From Paroedura picta (taxonomy: Eukaryota > Chordata > Lepidosauria > Squamata > Gekkonidae): a stretch of 64,000 bases of DNA. Shown here in pieces: positions 38,565 through 49,080 of this stretch (positions are counted from its first letter, which is position 1; every line of letters starts with the position of its first letter). The translations under genes were made by a program, and so were the position numbers. The stretch covers positions 1,327,501 to 1,391,500 of the forward strand of contig NC_135371.1 in the NCBI RefSeq assembly GCF_049243985.1. Direction: 5' to 3'. The notes beneath the pieces are model-generated. The model saw nothing but the letters and a program-made list of their open reading frames with translations. It did not search any database and was not told the DNA's origin.

Positions 38565-38660
38565 ATGTCATAGAATCATAGAGTTGGAAGGTACCCCCAG
38601 GGTCATCTAGTCCAACCCCATGCAGAATGCAGGAAATTCACAACTACCTGCCCATCCACA
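38565..38660 (-). repeat. CR1 LINE 3' end
   Basis: ATAGAATCATAGAGTTGGAAGG followed by CATCTAGTCCAACCCCATGC, directly after the last recognised exon of the hydrophobic gene. Confidence 0.75.
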
Positions 38661-38984
38661 GTGACTCCAATTTCATACCCAGATGATGCCCCCCCCCAAA
38701 AAAAAGCCCAGAATCCCTGGCCAGTCTGGACTGGAAGAAATCCGTCTTTTGACCCCAAAGTGTCAATTGGCATTTCTCTGGACATGCAAGAAAGGACCAC
38801 AAGAGCCACACTCAGACACCGTCCCTTCTGCCCCCCCCTCACAATCCGCTTGGGAAGAAGGGGGCGGAGGGGGGACATGTAGTATGCTCTGTGCTACCCA
38901 TAATTCCCATCCAAAACTTTTCATAGCGCCTTGTGGTGGAAAACAAAGCCGCCTGCACTGAAACCAATACCAGATTTTGCATTA

Positions 38985-39465
38985 ATGTCAAAATTTGCAA
39001 ATTGTAGCCGATGATGAAGATTGCATTCAAGCGGTTTATTGAGGAATTAGATTCCGACAAGTTGCCATGTTGGTGGGAAGCAAGAGTATAAAGTTCAAGT
39101 CCTTTAAGACCAGCATAGTTTAATTTTGGGAGAAGGTTTGGGGGGCATGCACACCTCTTCCGAATGCCCACCATTAAGTTTTGTTGGTCTCGAAGGTGCC
39201 ACTGGACTCAAACTTGGTTTAATTGTGAAACGGCCATTGTTTCTAATGCACTGGAATCTGTGGGCAAAGTTCAACCCTGTACACTTTTTTCTCAGAAGAG
39301 AACAAAAATCCAGGAGCTCCTTAAAGACTAACGGCAGGGGAGGAGCTTTCCGGAGTCACTGCTCACTTCCTCAGACCCCGAAATAAGTGTGCCTTGACTC
39401 ACAAAAGCTCCCCCCCTCCCACAGATTTTGCTAATCTTGAAGGTGCTGCAGGACTCCTGTTCTTT
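38985..39465. repeat. Two fold-back repeats (TTGGTCTTAAAGGTG family)
   Basis: 38990-39225 contains TTTAAGACCAGC answered by TTGGTCTCGAAGGTGCCACT. 39290-39465 contains GAGCTCCTTAAAGACTAAC answered by GCTAATCTTGAAGGTGCTGC. Confidence 0.5.
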
Positions 39466-39514
39466 TCTCTTGCTGCAGACAGACTAATATTGTTCTGTTT
39501 GTGGCTCCTTCCCA

Positions 39515-39765
39515 GACAGGATCAAAGCAGGCAGTGTCATTGACCAATGCATGGCTGGATCCCTTCTGCAGGATCAAGTCAATTTAACTGAAGCTGACCA
39601 ATAGCACGTCCTAGCAAGAAGATCCATTGTTTGCCTCTGTATATAAGTCGGGGGTTTTCAGGGGGGTTCAGTTCCGTTTTGCCTCTTATACTACCATGCT
39701 GAGATCACAATAAAGAGCTGGTTGACCACCCAGTGGTCCTGGCTTCCTTTGAACCCATGGATTTA
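39515..39765 (+). repeat. Probable solo LTR fossil
   Basis: Ordered CCAAT-like (GACCAATAGC), TATA-like (GTATATAAGTCG) and polyadenylation-like (CACAATAAAGAGC) signals within 110 bases look like an LTR promoter and R-U5 region. No flanking coding parts are visible, so this is probably a solo LTR. The acceptor at 39514 could in principle splice from the hydrophobic gene. Confidence 0.4.
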
Positions 39766-40079
39766 ACCAAGATGCCCCTCCCCCATCTGAAATGGAACTT
39801 GGCTTTGTCTTCCCCATTCAGATAAGAAACCATAAAAATGCTTGGAATGAGGAACAAGGACCCAGAAGAGCTGTTCTTCTTGGACATTAGAGAATTCATC
39901 CAGGGGGGGGGGAGAAAGTTATGCTTCCTTCAGAGGACATGCAACAAAGAATCCACAGAGGAAGAATATTTGGAGAATCCCATGGATGCTTGGTGAATGT
40001 ACAGAACTGCCGGCCAGATACAAATCTTTGGGCCCAAGGAAATCATGTCCAGGTAAAAATATACCAAGGACTGGATCAC

Positions 40080-40585
40080 GGCTTTCTTTAAGGCCCTTCG
40101 AAGTCTGGGACCCACATATCTGAGGGACTGCCTATCAACTTGTGTCCCCCGCAGGGCTTTGTACTCTGTGGGTACTTGTTGGTGATTCCTGGCCCTAGAG
40201 AAGCACGCCTGGCCTCGACCAGGACCAGGGCCTTCTCTGTCTTGGCCCCAACCTGGTGGAATGAGCTCCCGGAGGAGACATGGGTCCTGTCAGAACTTAC
40301 GCAGTTCTGCAGAGCATGCAAAAGGGAGCTCTTCCACCAGGCATTTGGTTGAGGCCAGGCCTCCAGTAACATCTAAGAAATGCAACCCAAAACACTCTCC
40401 CTGTAACACCAGATTCTGGCTTCCATCAGGGGAGGGCAATATGGGAGAAGCCTGAAGGATGTGGATGTTTTAAAAAAATAATTGTATAATTTTAATCTGT
40501 ATCATTTTGTGTGATGTACACTGCCCTGAGACGGCTGGGCCGGGAGGGGTGGTCTGATAAATCAAATTATTAGTAAATAAAATAA
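40080..40585 (+). repeat. L2-type LINE 3' end
   Basis: Plus-strand frame with FSVLAPTWWNELPEET, then [15 protein letters not shown], a stop and a GTACACTGCCCTGAGACGG tail ending in TAAATAAAATAA. Same family as 52130-52715. Confidence 0.75.
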
Positions 40586-41339
40586 ACCCTAAGACAGACT
40601 GCAGTTGTTACCCAAATCTCGCAAAAGGTCTGAGCCATCTTCCCAGGTGTTTGTCGGTGCACAAATCCCACCTCCCTGGCAACCTCCTGGGGGGCTTGGC
40701 TCCCCGAGGGATCCGCCTGCAGCCTCCGCCGACACTGGAGAAAAGAGTGACCAAAGTGGAACTGCTTTAACTTCTTTCCAGCTTCCCAGGACATGATCTC
40801 AGCACATTTTAAAATTGCATTATGGAAAGATTAAAAACAAGGCCAAATCTTCATCTATTGAATTGTACACAAAGCCAGTCTTTCTGGGTTTCACAAGCAG
40901 GCAATTATACTGGCTTAATTTCCTTATGGCCAAGGTAGTGAGATGTTCCATAGGTAATGTCACCTTTACCAACCACCTGATCCTTTTGAAAACATTAGAT
41001 GCCGGGAACCGAACCTGCAGCCTTCTGCACAGAGGCTGTGCCCCTGAGCTGCAGCCCCATAGAATCAAAGAGTTGGAAGGGCTCTCCTCCGTCATCCGAT
41101 CCAGCTAAGCAGTTCTGACATATAAAGGCACTTTTATTTAGTTTGGGAATGGGAATGTAAGGATGGTCAGTGATCCATCTAGTCCAGCAGCCCGTCTCAG
41201 GGAACAGGGGTTTCCCAAAGGGAGAGGAGGAAATCGTACCCCTAATTTCCACCCACCCCGACAACTACAAGCAAAGTTCCTTCGTTCAGCACTGCTGTTC
41301 TCACAAACTCTGGCGTTAATGTTGCTGAAGTCTTATCAT
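40586..41339. other. Intergenic with CR1 and other repeat pieces
   Basis: A minus-strand CR1 terminus is at 41059-41108 (ATAGAATCAAAGAGTTGGAA), and a GATCCATCTAGTCCAGCA repeat piece is at 41170-41220. The rest is unassigned. No gene. Confidence 0.45.
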
Positions 41340-41770
41340 AGTGTAACGCTGGTTTTTTAACATTACGCACAATGTCGTACACAATCTGTAATACTCCTGC
41401 AACACTCCCGCAAAAATCACTTCATTGTAGCGCTTTTCATGGAATCCACAAAAGTTGATTCTCCCTTTAAAAACCGCTAGACTCTTGGGAACAACCTGCA
41501 ACACATCCAGAAAAGACATGTGTGTTTTCAATATAGCGATAGCAAGAATGTCCCTCCGTAACCACTTGCACCCGAGCTTCCGGCCATTTCCCCCCCCCTT
41601 AAGCCGGCAAAAGCAACTAATAAGCGATGCTTCTTCGGCTGAAATCCCTCCACAAAAAATTGTCTGTAAAGTTTCCGAGCACAATACAGCCCCGTTTGAC
41701 ACAGCCTGTAAATTCAGCCAGAAATTGCACCCGGGGGAGGGGGGGATTTTTTAAAACTTTAAGAGTGTGT
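41340..41770 (+). mobile_element. Second copy of the possible non-autonomous DNA element
   Basis: Aligns by eye with 14430-14920 (TTCATTGTAGCGCTTTTC, GCACAATGTCGTACACAATC, CTTCCGGCC, GGGGGATTTTTT), but is more diverged and shorter. Confidence 0.4.
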
Positions 41771-42099
41771 AAATGATTCAGCGCCAGCTCCTACGCCAGT
41801 GAAAAAGGTCTTTCTGACACATCGAATGAACAAATATGCGTTGCTTGAGGCCCACACCAGACTTCAAAGCAATCTACTGGATATGATATTAGCCTCTGCT
41901 CCAACACAGTATCCTGTTGGCTTCCCCTCAAACTCTATACTGAGCAAACAAATTCTGCACTGAGCTGGTGCCTTTGCACAGCAATTACTGGGGGGGAGGG
42001 CAAAAAAGAACAGTATATTCCCTCTAAGAGCCGATGTCTTTTACAACAAGCAAGATACACATATTAATTATTATGATGGTGGCTGAGGGGAACAGCCAC

Positions 42100-42590
42100 A
42101 TTCAGTGGCACTAATTCTCTGAATCTCAGAGCAAAGAGGAACTGGTTGGCTGCTGTGTGAGACAGGAGGCTGGACTAGTCGGACCCCTGGTCTGATCCAG
42201 CAGGGCTCTTCTGAGGTTCTTAGGAAGGCCTCGGCCTCTCTGCCCTGTGACTGGCCAGAGTGTGAGGCAGGATACTGGACTAAATGGACCACTGGTTTGA
42301 TCCAGCAGGACTATTCTTATGTTATTTTGAGGGACTCAGCCTCTCTGCCCTGTTTTTGGCCCTCCAGAGCAGCTGGTTGGCCACCATGTGAGACTGGACA
42401 CTTGACTAGATTGACCATTCCTGTTGGCTCTCCAGAGAGGCTGGTTGGCCACTGTGTGAGGCAGGAGGCTGGACTAGATGGACCCTCCCTGGTCCGACCC
42501 AGCAAGGTTCTTCTGAGGTCATTACAAAGGCCTTGGCCCCTCTGCCCGGCTGTTGGCTGTCCAACAGGGGAATAAAACGTGGCTGCCACC
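42100..42590 (-). repeat. Tandem array of about 110-bp units
   Basis: Four to five degenerate copies of a unit containing GGTTGGCCACTGTGTGAG, GGCTGGACTAGATGGACC, GATCCAGCAGGGCTCTTCT and GCCTCTCTGCCCTG. The unit is the reverse complement of a common squamate dispersed repeat (seen once at 33150-33250), here expanded in tandem. Confidence 0.7.
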
Positions 42591-42949
42591 TGGACAGCAA
42601 CAGGTGTTCTCTGCTGGAATCGTCAGGCCTGGCTGGGATGGCTCCTGTTCTTTCTTTATCAAGGTTTTACTGAAACCACAGAGGGGACGGCACACAATGA
42701 GTGTGGAATGAGCTACTTAGCAACCCAGCCCCAACTGCACGGGCGATTTCCTTCTCTAGGGGCTGGGCTTCTCATGGGACTCGGTACCTGCCGACTTTCC
42801 CAGAAGCAGGGGAACCGAAGACAAGGAATGGGCCGGGCTTCTGAGAACCATGCCACCCCCTCTCCCGATGCACCAGGATCCCCCCGCCCCCCCTTCCCTG
42901 AATACACCCGCATGCATGAAGCTGCCTTGCACGGGCTCACATTCATGTG

Positions 42950-43105
42950 GGTCTGGATCCAGAGGCACCTTTAAGACCAACCAAGTTTTGTGCAAGGGAG
43001 ACACTCTTGCAAGCATGCGCACTTCTTCAGATACCTCACAAAAAAAAAAAGCTTCTAGCTCAAATAAAGCCGTGTTGGTCTTAAAGAGGCCCCTGGGCTC
43101 GGACA
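42950..43105. repeat. Fold-back repeat (TTGGTCTTAAAG family)
   Basis: GGCACCTTTAAGACCAACC near 42965 is answered by TGTTGGTCTTAAAGAGGCCCC near 43080, with CAAGCATGCGCACTTCTTC between. Confidence 0.6.
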
Positions 43106-43189
43106 CTGTCCTGCTGCTTTGGCCCCTCGGTCTGTCCAGGTGAGTTTTGGGTGCTCAGGCAGGAAGTGGCTCCCAGGGTCTTGGACAGG

Positions 43190-43350
43190 GAAGAAGAAGG
43201 GAGAAGAGCTGGGTTATGGTACCCAAGGGGGGTCCCGGAGCAGCTTCCAAACACCCTTCCCTTCCCCTCTGGACAACAGACGCCCTGTGAGGTAGGTGGG
43301 GCTGAGAGAGCCCTAACAGAACTGTTCTATAAGAACAGCCCTAAGAGGAC
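43190..43350 (-). repeat. MIR-like SINE
   Basis: The reverse complement shares the CCTGTGAGGTAGGTGGGGCTGAG segment with the other MIR-like copies. Confidence 0.55.
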
Positions 43351-43570
43351 TGTGACTGGGCCATGGAATGCCAGTAGAGGGGAGGGGAATCAAAACAGCG
43401 CTTCAGAGTCAAGGCGGCCACTCTTAACCCAGCTGGCATCTGGGGAGGAGCTCTCATTCTGGGTCCCGCCTGGAGGCTGGCATCCCTGGGACCTGCTGCG
43501 TGCAAAACCCTCGCTGCCCCCCGAGCTGTCCGGAGCTTGGAGAGAAGGAAAGAGCTGCGCCGTCAGCCTC

Positions 43571-43630
43571 CCTGCCCTGCCCTGCCCTGCCCTGCCCTGC
43601 CCTGCCCTGCCCTGCCCTGCCCTGCCCTGC
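43571..43630 (+). repeat. (CCTGC)12 pentanucleotide microsatellite
   Basis: Twelve perfect CCTGC units just upstream of the gene E promoter. A shorter version (about six units, inverted) sits at the matching place upstream of gene F (57848-57875). Confidence 0.95.
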
Positions 43631-43634
43631 CGAC

Positions 43635-43805
43635 TGGCCGGGAGCTCTGGCTGGCCGTGTGGGGGGAGAGGGGCGCTGAAGGGGTTAAGGGGAGCATCGG
43701 TCAGGGCCGCACTCCTAGAGAGGCCTCCAGGAGAGGAGGGGCGTGGCCGGCGAAGTCACTTCCTGCCCCGCCCCCTGTGCTGGTGGGGGGTCTGGGCGGG
43801 CGCAG
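43635..43805 (+). promoter_or_regulatory. Promoter and non-coding exon 1 of gene E
   Basis: Holds AAGGGGTTAAGG (43679-43690), a GC box GGGGCGTGGCC, an ETS-like CACTTCCTG and a CCGCCCC box. The conserved donor GCGCAG|GTGAGT is at 43806. The same order occurs upstream of gene F on the other strand, which supports function. Confidence 0.6.
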
Positions 43806-45190
43806 GTGAGTGGCCGTCAGGTGCTGCCTGGGGGGAGGGCAGGAGGGACCGGGCGCCGGGGGGAGGGGCCCTTCTCGGGCAGGATCTCCCTGCAGGGGGG
43901 GAGAAGTGCCCTTGACTGCAGGGTATTTGTGCCTGCCTCGCAGGGCGGGTGTTCATGCCGCCAGGAGGTGCCAAGATCTGGCCTGGCTGCCAAGCAAGGG
44001 TCTTCCGTGGCCTGCTCCCCCCCCCCCCGCATCACGACCCTGCTATTCCTGGGAGGTCACCCCCCCCCCCCCCGAGGACCCTGCTTAGCTTCTGGGGTCG
44101 GGCTAGAGTGGGATTTCCCCCCCTGGAGTGGATGGGGGACCCCAGAGTTGGGGAAAATGATTCCTCATTGCAAGATGGGGGGGGGGCCTGGAATGAGGGC
44201 ATCCTGCCTTTAGCTGTTGCTCCCATCTGGGTGACCCCCCCCCCAGGCCAGAGCCTTAAGGCCATTTGTCTCACTTGGTCCCCCACATAACATGCGTGGT
44301 CGTTAAATGTTATTCTGATTCCTGCTCTGGAATCCATTGCCCCAGGGTGTGTGAATTTAGCAGGGAAACTGACTCAGAAACCGGAAATCAAAATAGGATT
44401 TCAAATGGGTATGAATAAAAAAAAAGAAAAGAAGTGGAATGTGGTTTATTGGGGTAGGGGGCCACAGAATCCACCCCCCCCCCAAAGCATTCGTTTTCTC
44501 CAGGGGAAGTGATCTCTGTCGTATGGAGAGGAGCTGTCATTCCAGGGGATTCCAAACAGATAAATATGTAGAAAGAAAGAGAAAGAAAGAGATGTACCAC
44601 AGGTGTGAACACAGCAGGACAAGGCAGGGGGTGGCTAATAACATAAGACCAAATGGTTCTGTGGCAACCTGGATAGTCCAGGGATATTGTCAGGGAGTCC
44701 ATCCCTGGAATCTAGGTTCCTGGGGTGTGTCCAAGAAACAGTTTCCAGCCTCCAGGAGGGACCTAGAGTTTTCCCAGAATTACAGTTGATCTTCAGATTG
44801 GTTCCCCTGGAGAAAATAGGTACTTGGGCATTAGACCCAGCTGAGTGCCCTCCCTTCTCTCCCCATGTCTCCTTCCCTCAGTCGCCATGAATTTCTCAGC
44901 CCAGAATTTGCAGCCCTAGAGGGTGTGAAATGAACACTTGGAAGCTCTTCTGATTCTTAGGCTGGCTTTTCTTTCCCCAGGGAGAAGCTCCAGATGCCAG
45001 TGGAAACTATCCATTTTTGCCTCTGTTTGTGTTGACAGCATCAGAAAAGACACACACCCCTCGGCTTGGGGATTCCCTGCAGAAGAATCTTCTCTCCCCT
45101 TCCTCCTTCCCTTTTCTTGCTCTGGGAGCAAAAGAGGTGGAAGAGCAAGAACCTTTGCCCTTTCAATAGACAGCACTCGGGCACCTACAG

Positions 45191-48100
45191 ATGGTGGCAG
45201 TTAGAGGGGCTGAAGCCATCATGAGGGGAGGAAAAGACTTGGGAGGCAGAGGATTCTGGGAAGAAACCAGGCCAAACATCTTCCTGGGTGAGAATGCCAT
45301 TGGATTGGATGTGCAGCGCCAGCAATTCCGGCAGTTCCGCTACGAAGATGCCCAGGGGCCCCGGGAGGTGTGCAGCCGGCTCCACCGTCTTTGCCGCCGC
45401 TGGCTGGAGCCGGAGAGGCGCAGCAAGCGGGAGATACTGGACCGGGTGATCCTGGAGCAGTTCCTGGCCCTCCTGCCCCCGGAGATGCAGGGCTGGGTGC
45501 GGGAGTGCCGGCCGGAGAGCAGTGCCCAGGCGGTGGCCCTGGCCGAAGGCTTCCTCCTCAGCCAGGCCCAGCCCCAGAGAGAGCAGGTGAGTTGGTTTCA
45601 TCCAAAAGAGACAAAAATATCTGAAAATATCAGTCTTTTCTGAAAGCTGCTCTGCCCCGTTCTTGTGCAGATGAGATTCCCCCCTCTTTAGGCAGCCTCT
45701 TCCAGGGGTCAGCATGGAGCATTTTAGGGCTTTAGGATGTACGGGAAGCCCAAACCAGATGCCAGCCCCACTGAGAGCAGCGGGGGGGGGGGGACGGACG
45801 AGGGGCAGAACCCTTCCCTTTATTTGTCTGACTCCTCTCTGTGTCTCCTGCCTGGCATTTCAGGGGCGTGGACCATTCATGGAGGCGTCTGCTGAGTCAG
45901 GAAAAGATCCGTCCAAGACCTGCCGTAATTCACAGTTTGGGGCCGTCAAAGAGGAGGACCCAGCCTGGGACACCTCCCCAGGTGAGGGCTCCGTGGGCCT
46001 GGCCTGCTGCAAAGGTCCCAAGATGGGTGACTTGTCTCTTGTCTCACACCCCAAGGTGCCCAAAACCGATTGCTGTCACTGGCCCTTTGGCCTGTGTCTG
46101 TGAGTCTGGATTTGTCTTTTTCTTCCCAGGCTTCAGAGCGGCCTCCCCAGCACTTCCCGGGCCGTCTGCTCTTTCTCCTGGAGCGGCAGCATCCGCTCTG
46201 CGGCCGGCTCGGACCGAGGAAGGCCCCGTGTCCTTTGAGGAGGTGGACGTGGACTTCACCCGGGAGGAGTGGGAGCTGCTGGATCCCGGCCAGAGGGCCC
46301 TGGCCATGGAAGTCACGTTGGAGAATTTGGGGAATGTGGCCTCTCTCGGTAAGGGCCCCTTTGAATTCAGTTGACAGATGTTGAAATGAATTAACTCCCC
46401 CTCCCCCCAAAAAGGGTCTAAATAAGAGGCTCAAGCCTCTGTAGGGTAGAACGTAATGTAAAATGGAATATTAATATTATAATTAAGCTGCCAAGACGGA
46501 AAATACAGCCTCCTTCAAATCCTGTAGGTACATTGGCACCACTGCATTCTAAGCCGGCCCTTCAGCCCAAGTTTGGAGCAGGACTTCCAAGGATCAGGTG
46601 ACCCTTCCAGGCTCATGTTCGGGTCTCCCACTTGCTACACCCCTGTGCGGGTCATAGTCTCCGCCTCCAGCCTTCTGGCTTTTGTTCGAGAAGTCAGGAA
46701 GGGACACGAAGCAAAGCTGGTTTGGAATATTTATTCAGCCAGAAGTACCAGAAGGAACTCACCTCCTTTTGTTTCTCCCAAAGGAGAACTTTTGACTCCC
46801 AGACCTGAAGAAGAAACGACATCTGCATGGAGTTGCAAGGAAAGAGAGGCAGCAGGAGGTGGGTACCGAGGAGGGAGGCCCCTTCTTAGCTTGGGGCTGG
46901 AGGACTTCCTCAGAATCGGCCCTAGAAAGAACAGTGTCCCCCCTCTTTTTTCTTTGCATGTAGAGCAAAAAAATAATACAGGAAACAGGCTGAACCTTTT
47001 TGAAAAGGGCTACAAACCTCTCTCTCTTCGCTAGAGCAGGGCTTCCCGGACAGGATTGCCTGGAGCCTTGGGGGTCCACGAGGGCCTTTCCCGTCTATCC
47101 TGCCTTAGTGCCCTCAGCCTCAAACCACTCCTGGCATTGCTGTGAAAGCAGAGCACTGGGCACTTCCGTTGACCTGGGGACCCCTGGCTGGGAATCCCTG
47201 TTGTTGTAGAGACAGAGGGTGAAAGACACTGGGGACTTCTCTTTGGCCACTCATTGAAAGCTGGACATTCAGAGCTCTTGATAGAATCATAGAATCTTGG
47301 CGTTGGAAGGGTCCCTAGAGGACATCTAGTCCAACCCCCTGCTCAATGCAGGGTCAGCCTAAAGCATCCATGACAGAAAGGTTGTTGTAATGTTGTAAAA
47401 CTATCACACTGCTCAGTTGCTTGTTTACCCCCCGTCCCGGGGGCCTGGGGAAACGGCTGCCACAGGGGACTGGACAGGAATGGATTGGCCATTAAGGCCA
47501 CCGAGGAAAGCCCCACTCTCCAACCGCATGGCTCTCTAGCTTGTTCAATCTGTGGTTGAATTTGCCTTCCGGTTGAATCTTTGGCAGGGACGAGGCGGCA
47601 GAAACTGCTTTCAGAAAGATGGAGTTTTGCTTTGTTTTCCCTGGCCGGAGGCTCTGCTGCTTACCTGTGCTCTGTTTTCTCACCCCCAGGAAGTGGTCGG
47701 CAGGGAGGTGAGGGAGAGCGAGAGCCTTGTGGGGCCTTGGCAGGCAGAGCCTGGTGGCCAGAGGTGGGTAAAAGCAGGACGGATCGAGAAGGAACAAAGA
47801 CGCAGGAGGGAAGCCGAGCGCAGAACCCGCCAGATACATCTTGTGCGTCTCCACGAGGGGCCTTGCAGGTCACCCCGATCCCTCAAGAAACCCATCCTGG
47901 AAAGGAAAGGAACAAGTGTCCGGTGTGTTCCAGAATCTTCAGCAGGAAATCGAGCCTTAATGTCCACCAGAGAATCCACACAGGGGGAAGACCCTACATA
48001 TGCTCGGAGTGCAGCGGGGCCTTTCGGGAGAAAGCACACCTTACTGCGCATCAGAGGACCCACACGGGCGAGAAGCCCTATACGTGTCCGGAGTGTGGAA

Positions 48101-48861
48101 AGAGCTTCAGCCAGAGCAAAAACCTGACTTCCCATCAGAGAAGCCACACGGGCGAGAAGCCGTACAAATGCCCTCAGTGCGGGAAGGGTTTCAGTCAGAA
48201 GGCCAGCCTTGTGAAACACCAAGGGACCCACACGGCAGAGAAACAGAGTCAGGGTCTGGGGAGAGGGAAGAGCTCCCGCCAGAGCAAGCACGTGGCCGCG
48301 CGTCTGACACCCGACATGCAAGGGAAGCCACACAAATGCCTGGACTGCAATCGTGGCTTTCTGAACACGTCCAATCTGATTCGGCATCAGAGGATCCACA
48401 CAGGAGAGAAGCCGTACAAATGCCCCGAGTGCGGGAAGAGCTTCCGGTGGAACGCCCAGCTGATTTCACACCAGAAAGTCCACACGGGGGAGAAGCTGTG
48501 CAAATGCGCTGACTGCGGCCAGAGATTTTGTAACATCTCCAATCTGGTCAGGCACCAGAGGATCCACACGGGGGAGAAGCCCTATAAGTGCTCCGAGTGC
48601 GGGAAGCGCTTCAACCAAAGGACCAATCTGAAGTCGCATCAAAGAGTCCATGCAGCGGCAAAACTCTACCATGCCTTGGGGTACAGAGAGAGCAAAGGGT
48701 CGAGCCCGGAATCCCCTGCGCATTGTGCTCTGCAGCCCCAGTGCTCAAGCCCCCACGCCTTAAGCCAGAACTGCAGAGAGCATCAGCGCCCCCCTCTGGA
48801 CGCCACCCAGTTTGTACGACTTTATTTCCACAACCTTCTTAAAAATAGCCCTGCTGATTAA
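45191..48861 (+). CDS. Gene E: SCAN-KRAB-C2H2 zinc-finger protein (8 fingers)
   Basis: Model: 45191-45586 (SCAN), 45864-45981, 46130-46348 (KRAB), 47690-48861; the total is 635 codons, 634 residues. A 5' UTR part of the SCAN exon may begin at the acceptor ending 44980. The SCAN domain is about residues 43-120 ([28 protein letters not shown]). The third exon links SCAN to KRAB. The KRAB exon has an Ala/Pro/Ser-rich lead, then [15 protein letters not shown] and [11 protein letters not shown], close to a classical A-box. Eight fingers are arranged as four plus four, separated by a 31-residue spacer between fingers 4 and 5. After finger 8 comes a 60-residue tail without fingers. This differs in linkers (YKCxECGKSF) and length from genes A-D. 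Probable nuclear repressor. Confidence 0.9.
47282..47375 (-). repeat. CR1 LINE 3' end in intron of gene E
   Basis: ATAGAATCATAGAATCTTGG then CATCTAGTCCAACCCCCTGC. It sits in the KRAB-to-finger intron. Confidence 0.75.
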
Positions 48862-48874
48862 GGTTGTCTTACTG

Positions 48875-49080
48875 GAAGAAGAAGAGCTGTTTCTTGTACC
48901 CCATTTTTTACTACTCGAAGGAGGGTTGATGGCCGTTCTCTTCTCACAGGTGCGTGAAGCTGAGAGAGTTCTGAGAGAACTGTGACTGAGCCAAGGTCAC
49001 CCAGCTGGCTGCATTTGGAACAGCAGGGAATCAAAGATTAGATGCCGCCCTACTTCTGCACTACACCACGCTGTCCGGAC
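48875..49080 (-). repeat. MIR-like SINE after gene E
   Basis: The reverse complement includes GCAGCCAGCTGGGTGACCTTGG. It lies directly after the gene E stop and may form part of its 3' UTR. Confidence 0.55.

Noticed and set aside
39515-39604. Final coding exon of the hydrophobic gene
   Set aside because: There is a phase-compatible acceptor and an in-frame stop, but the sequence falls inside an LTR-like fossil with its own promoter-type signals. It was kept only as a possibility.
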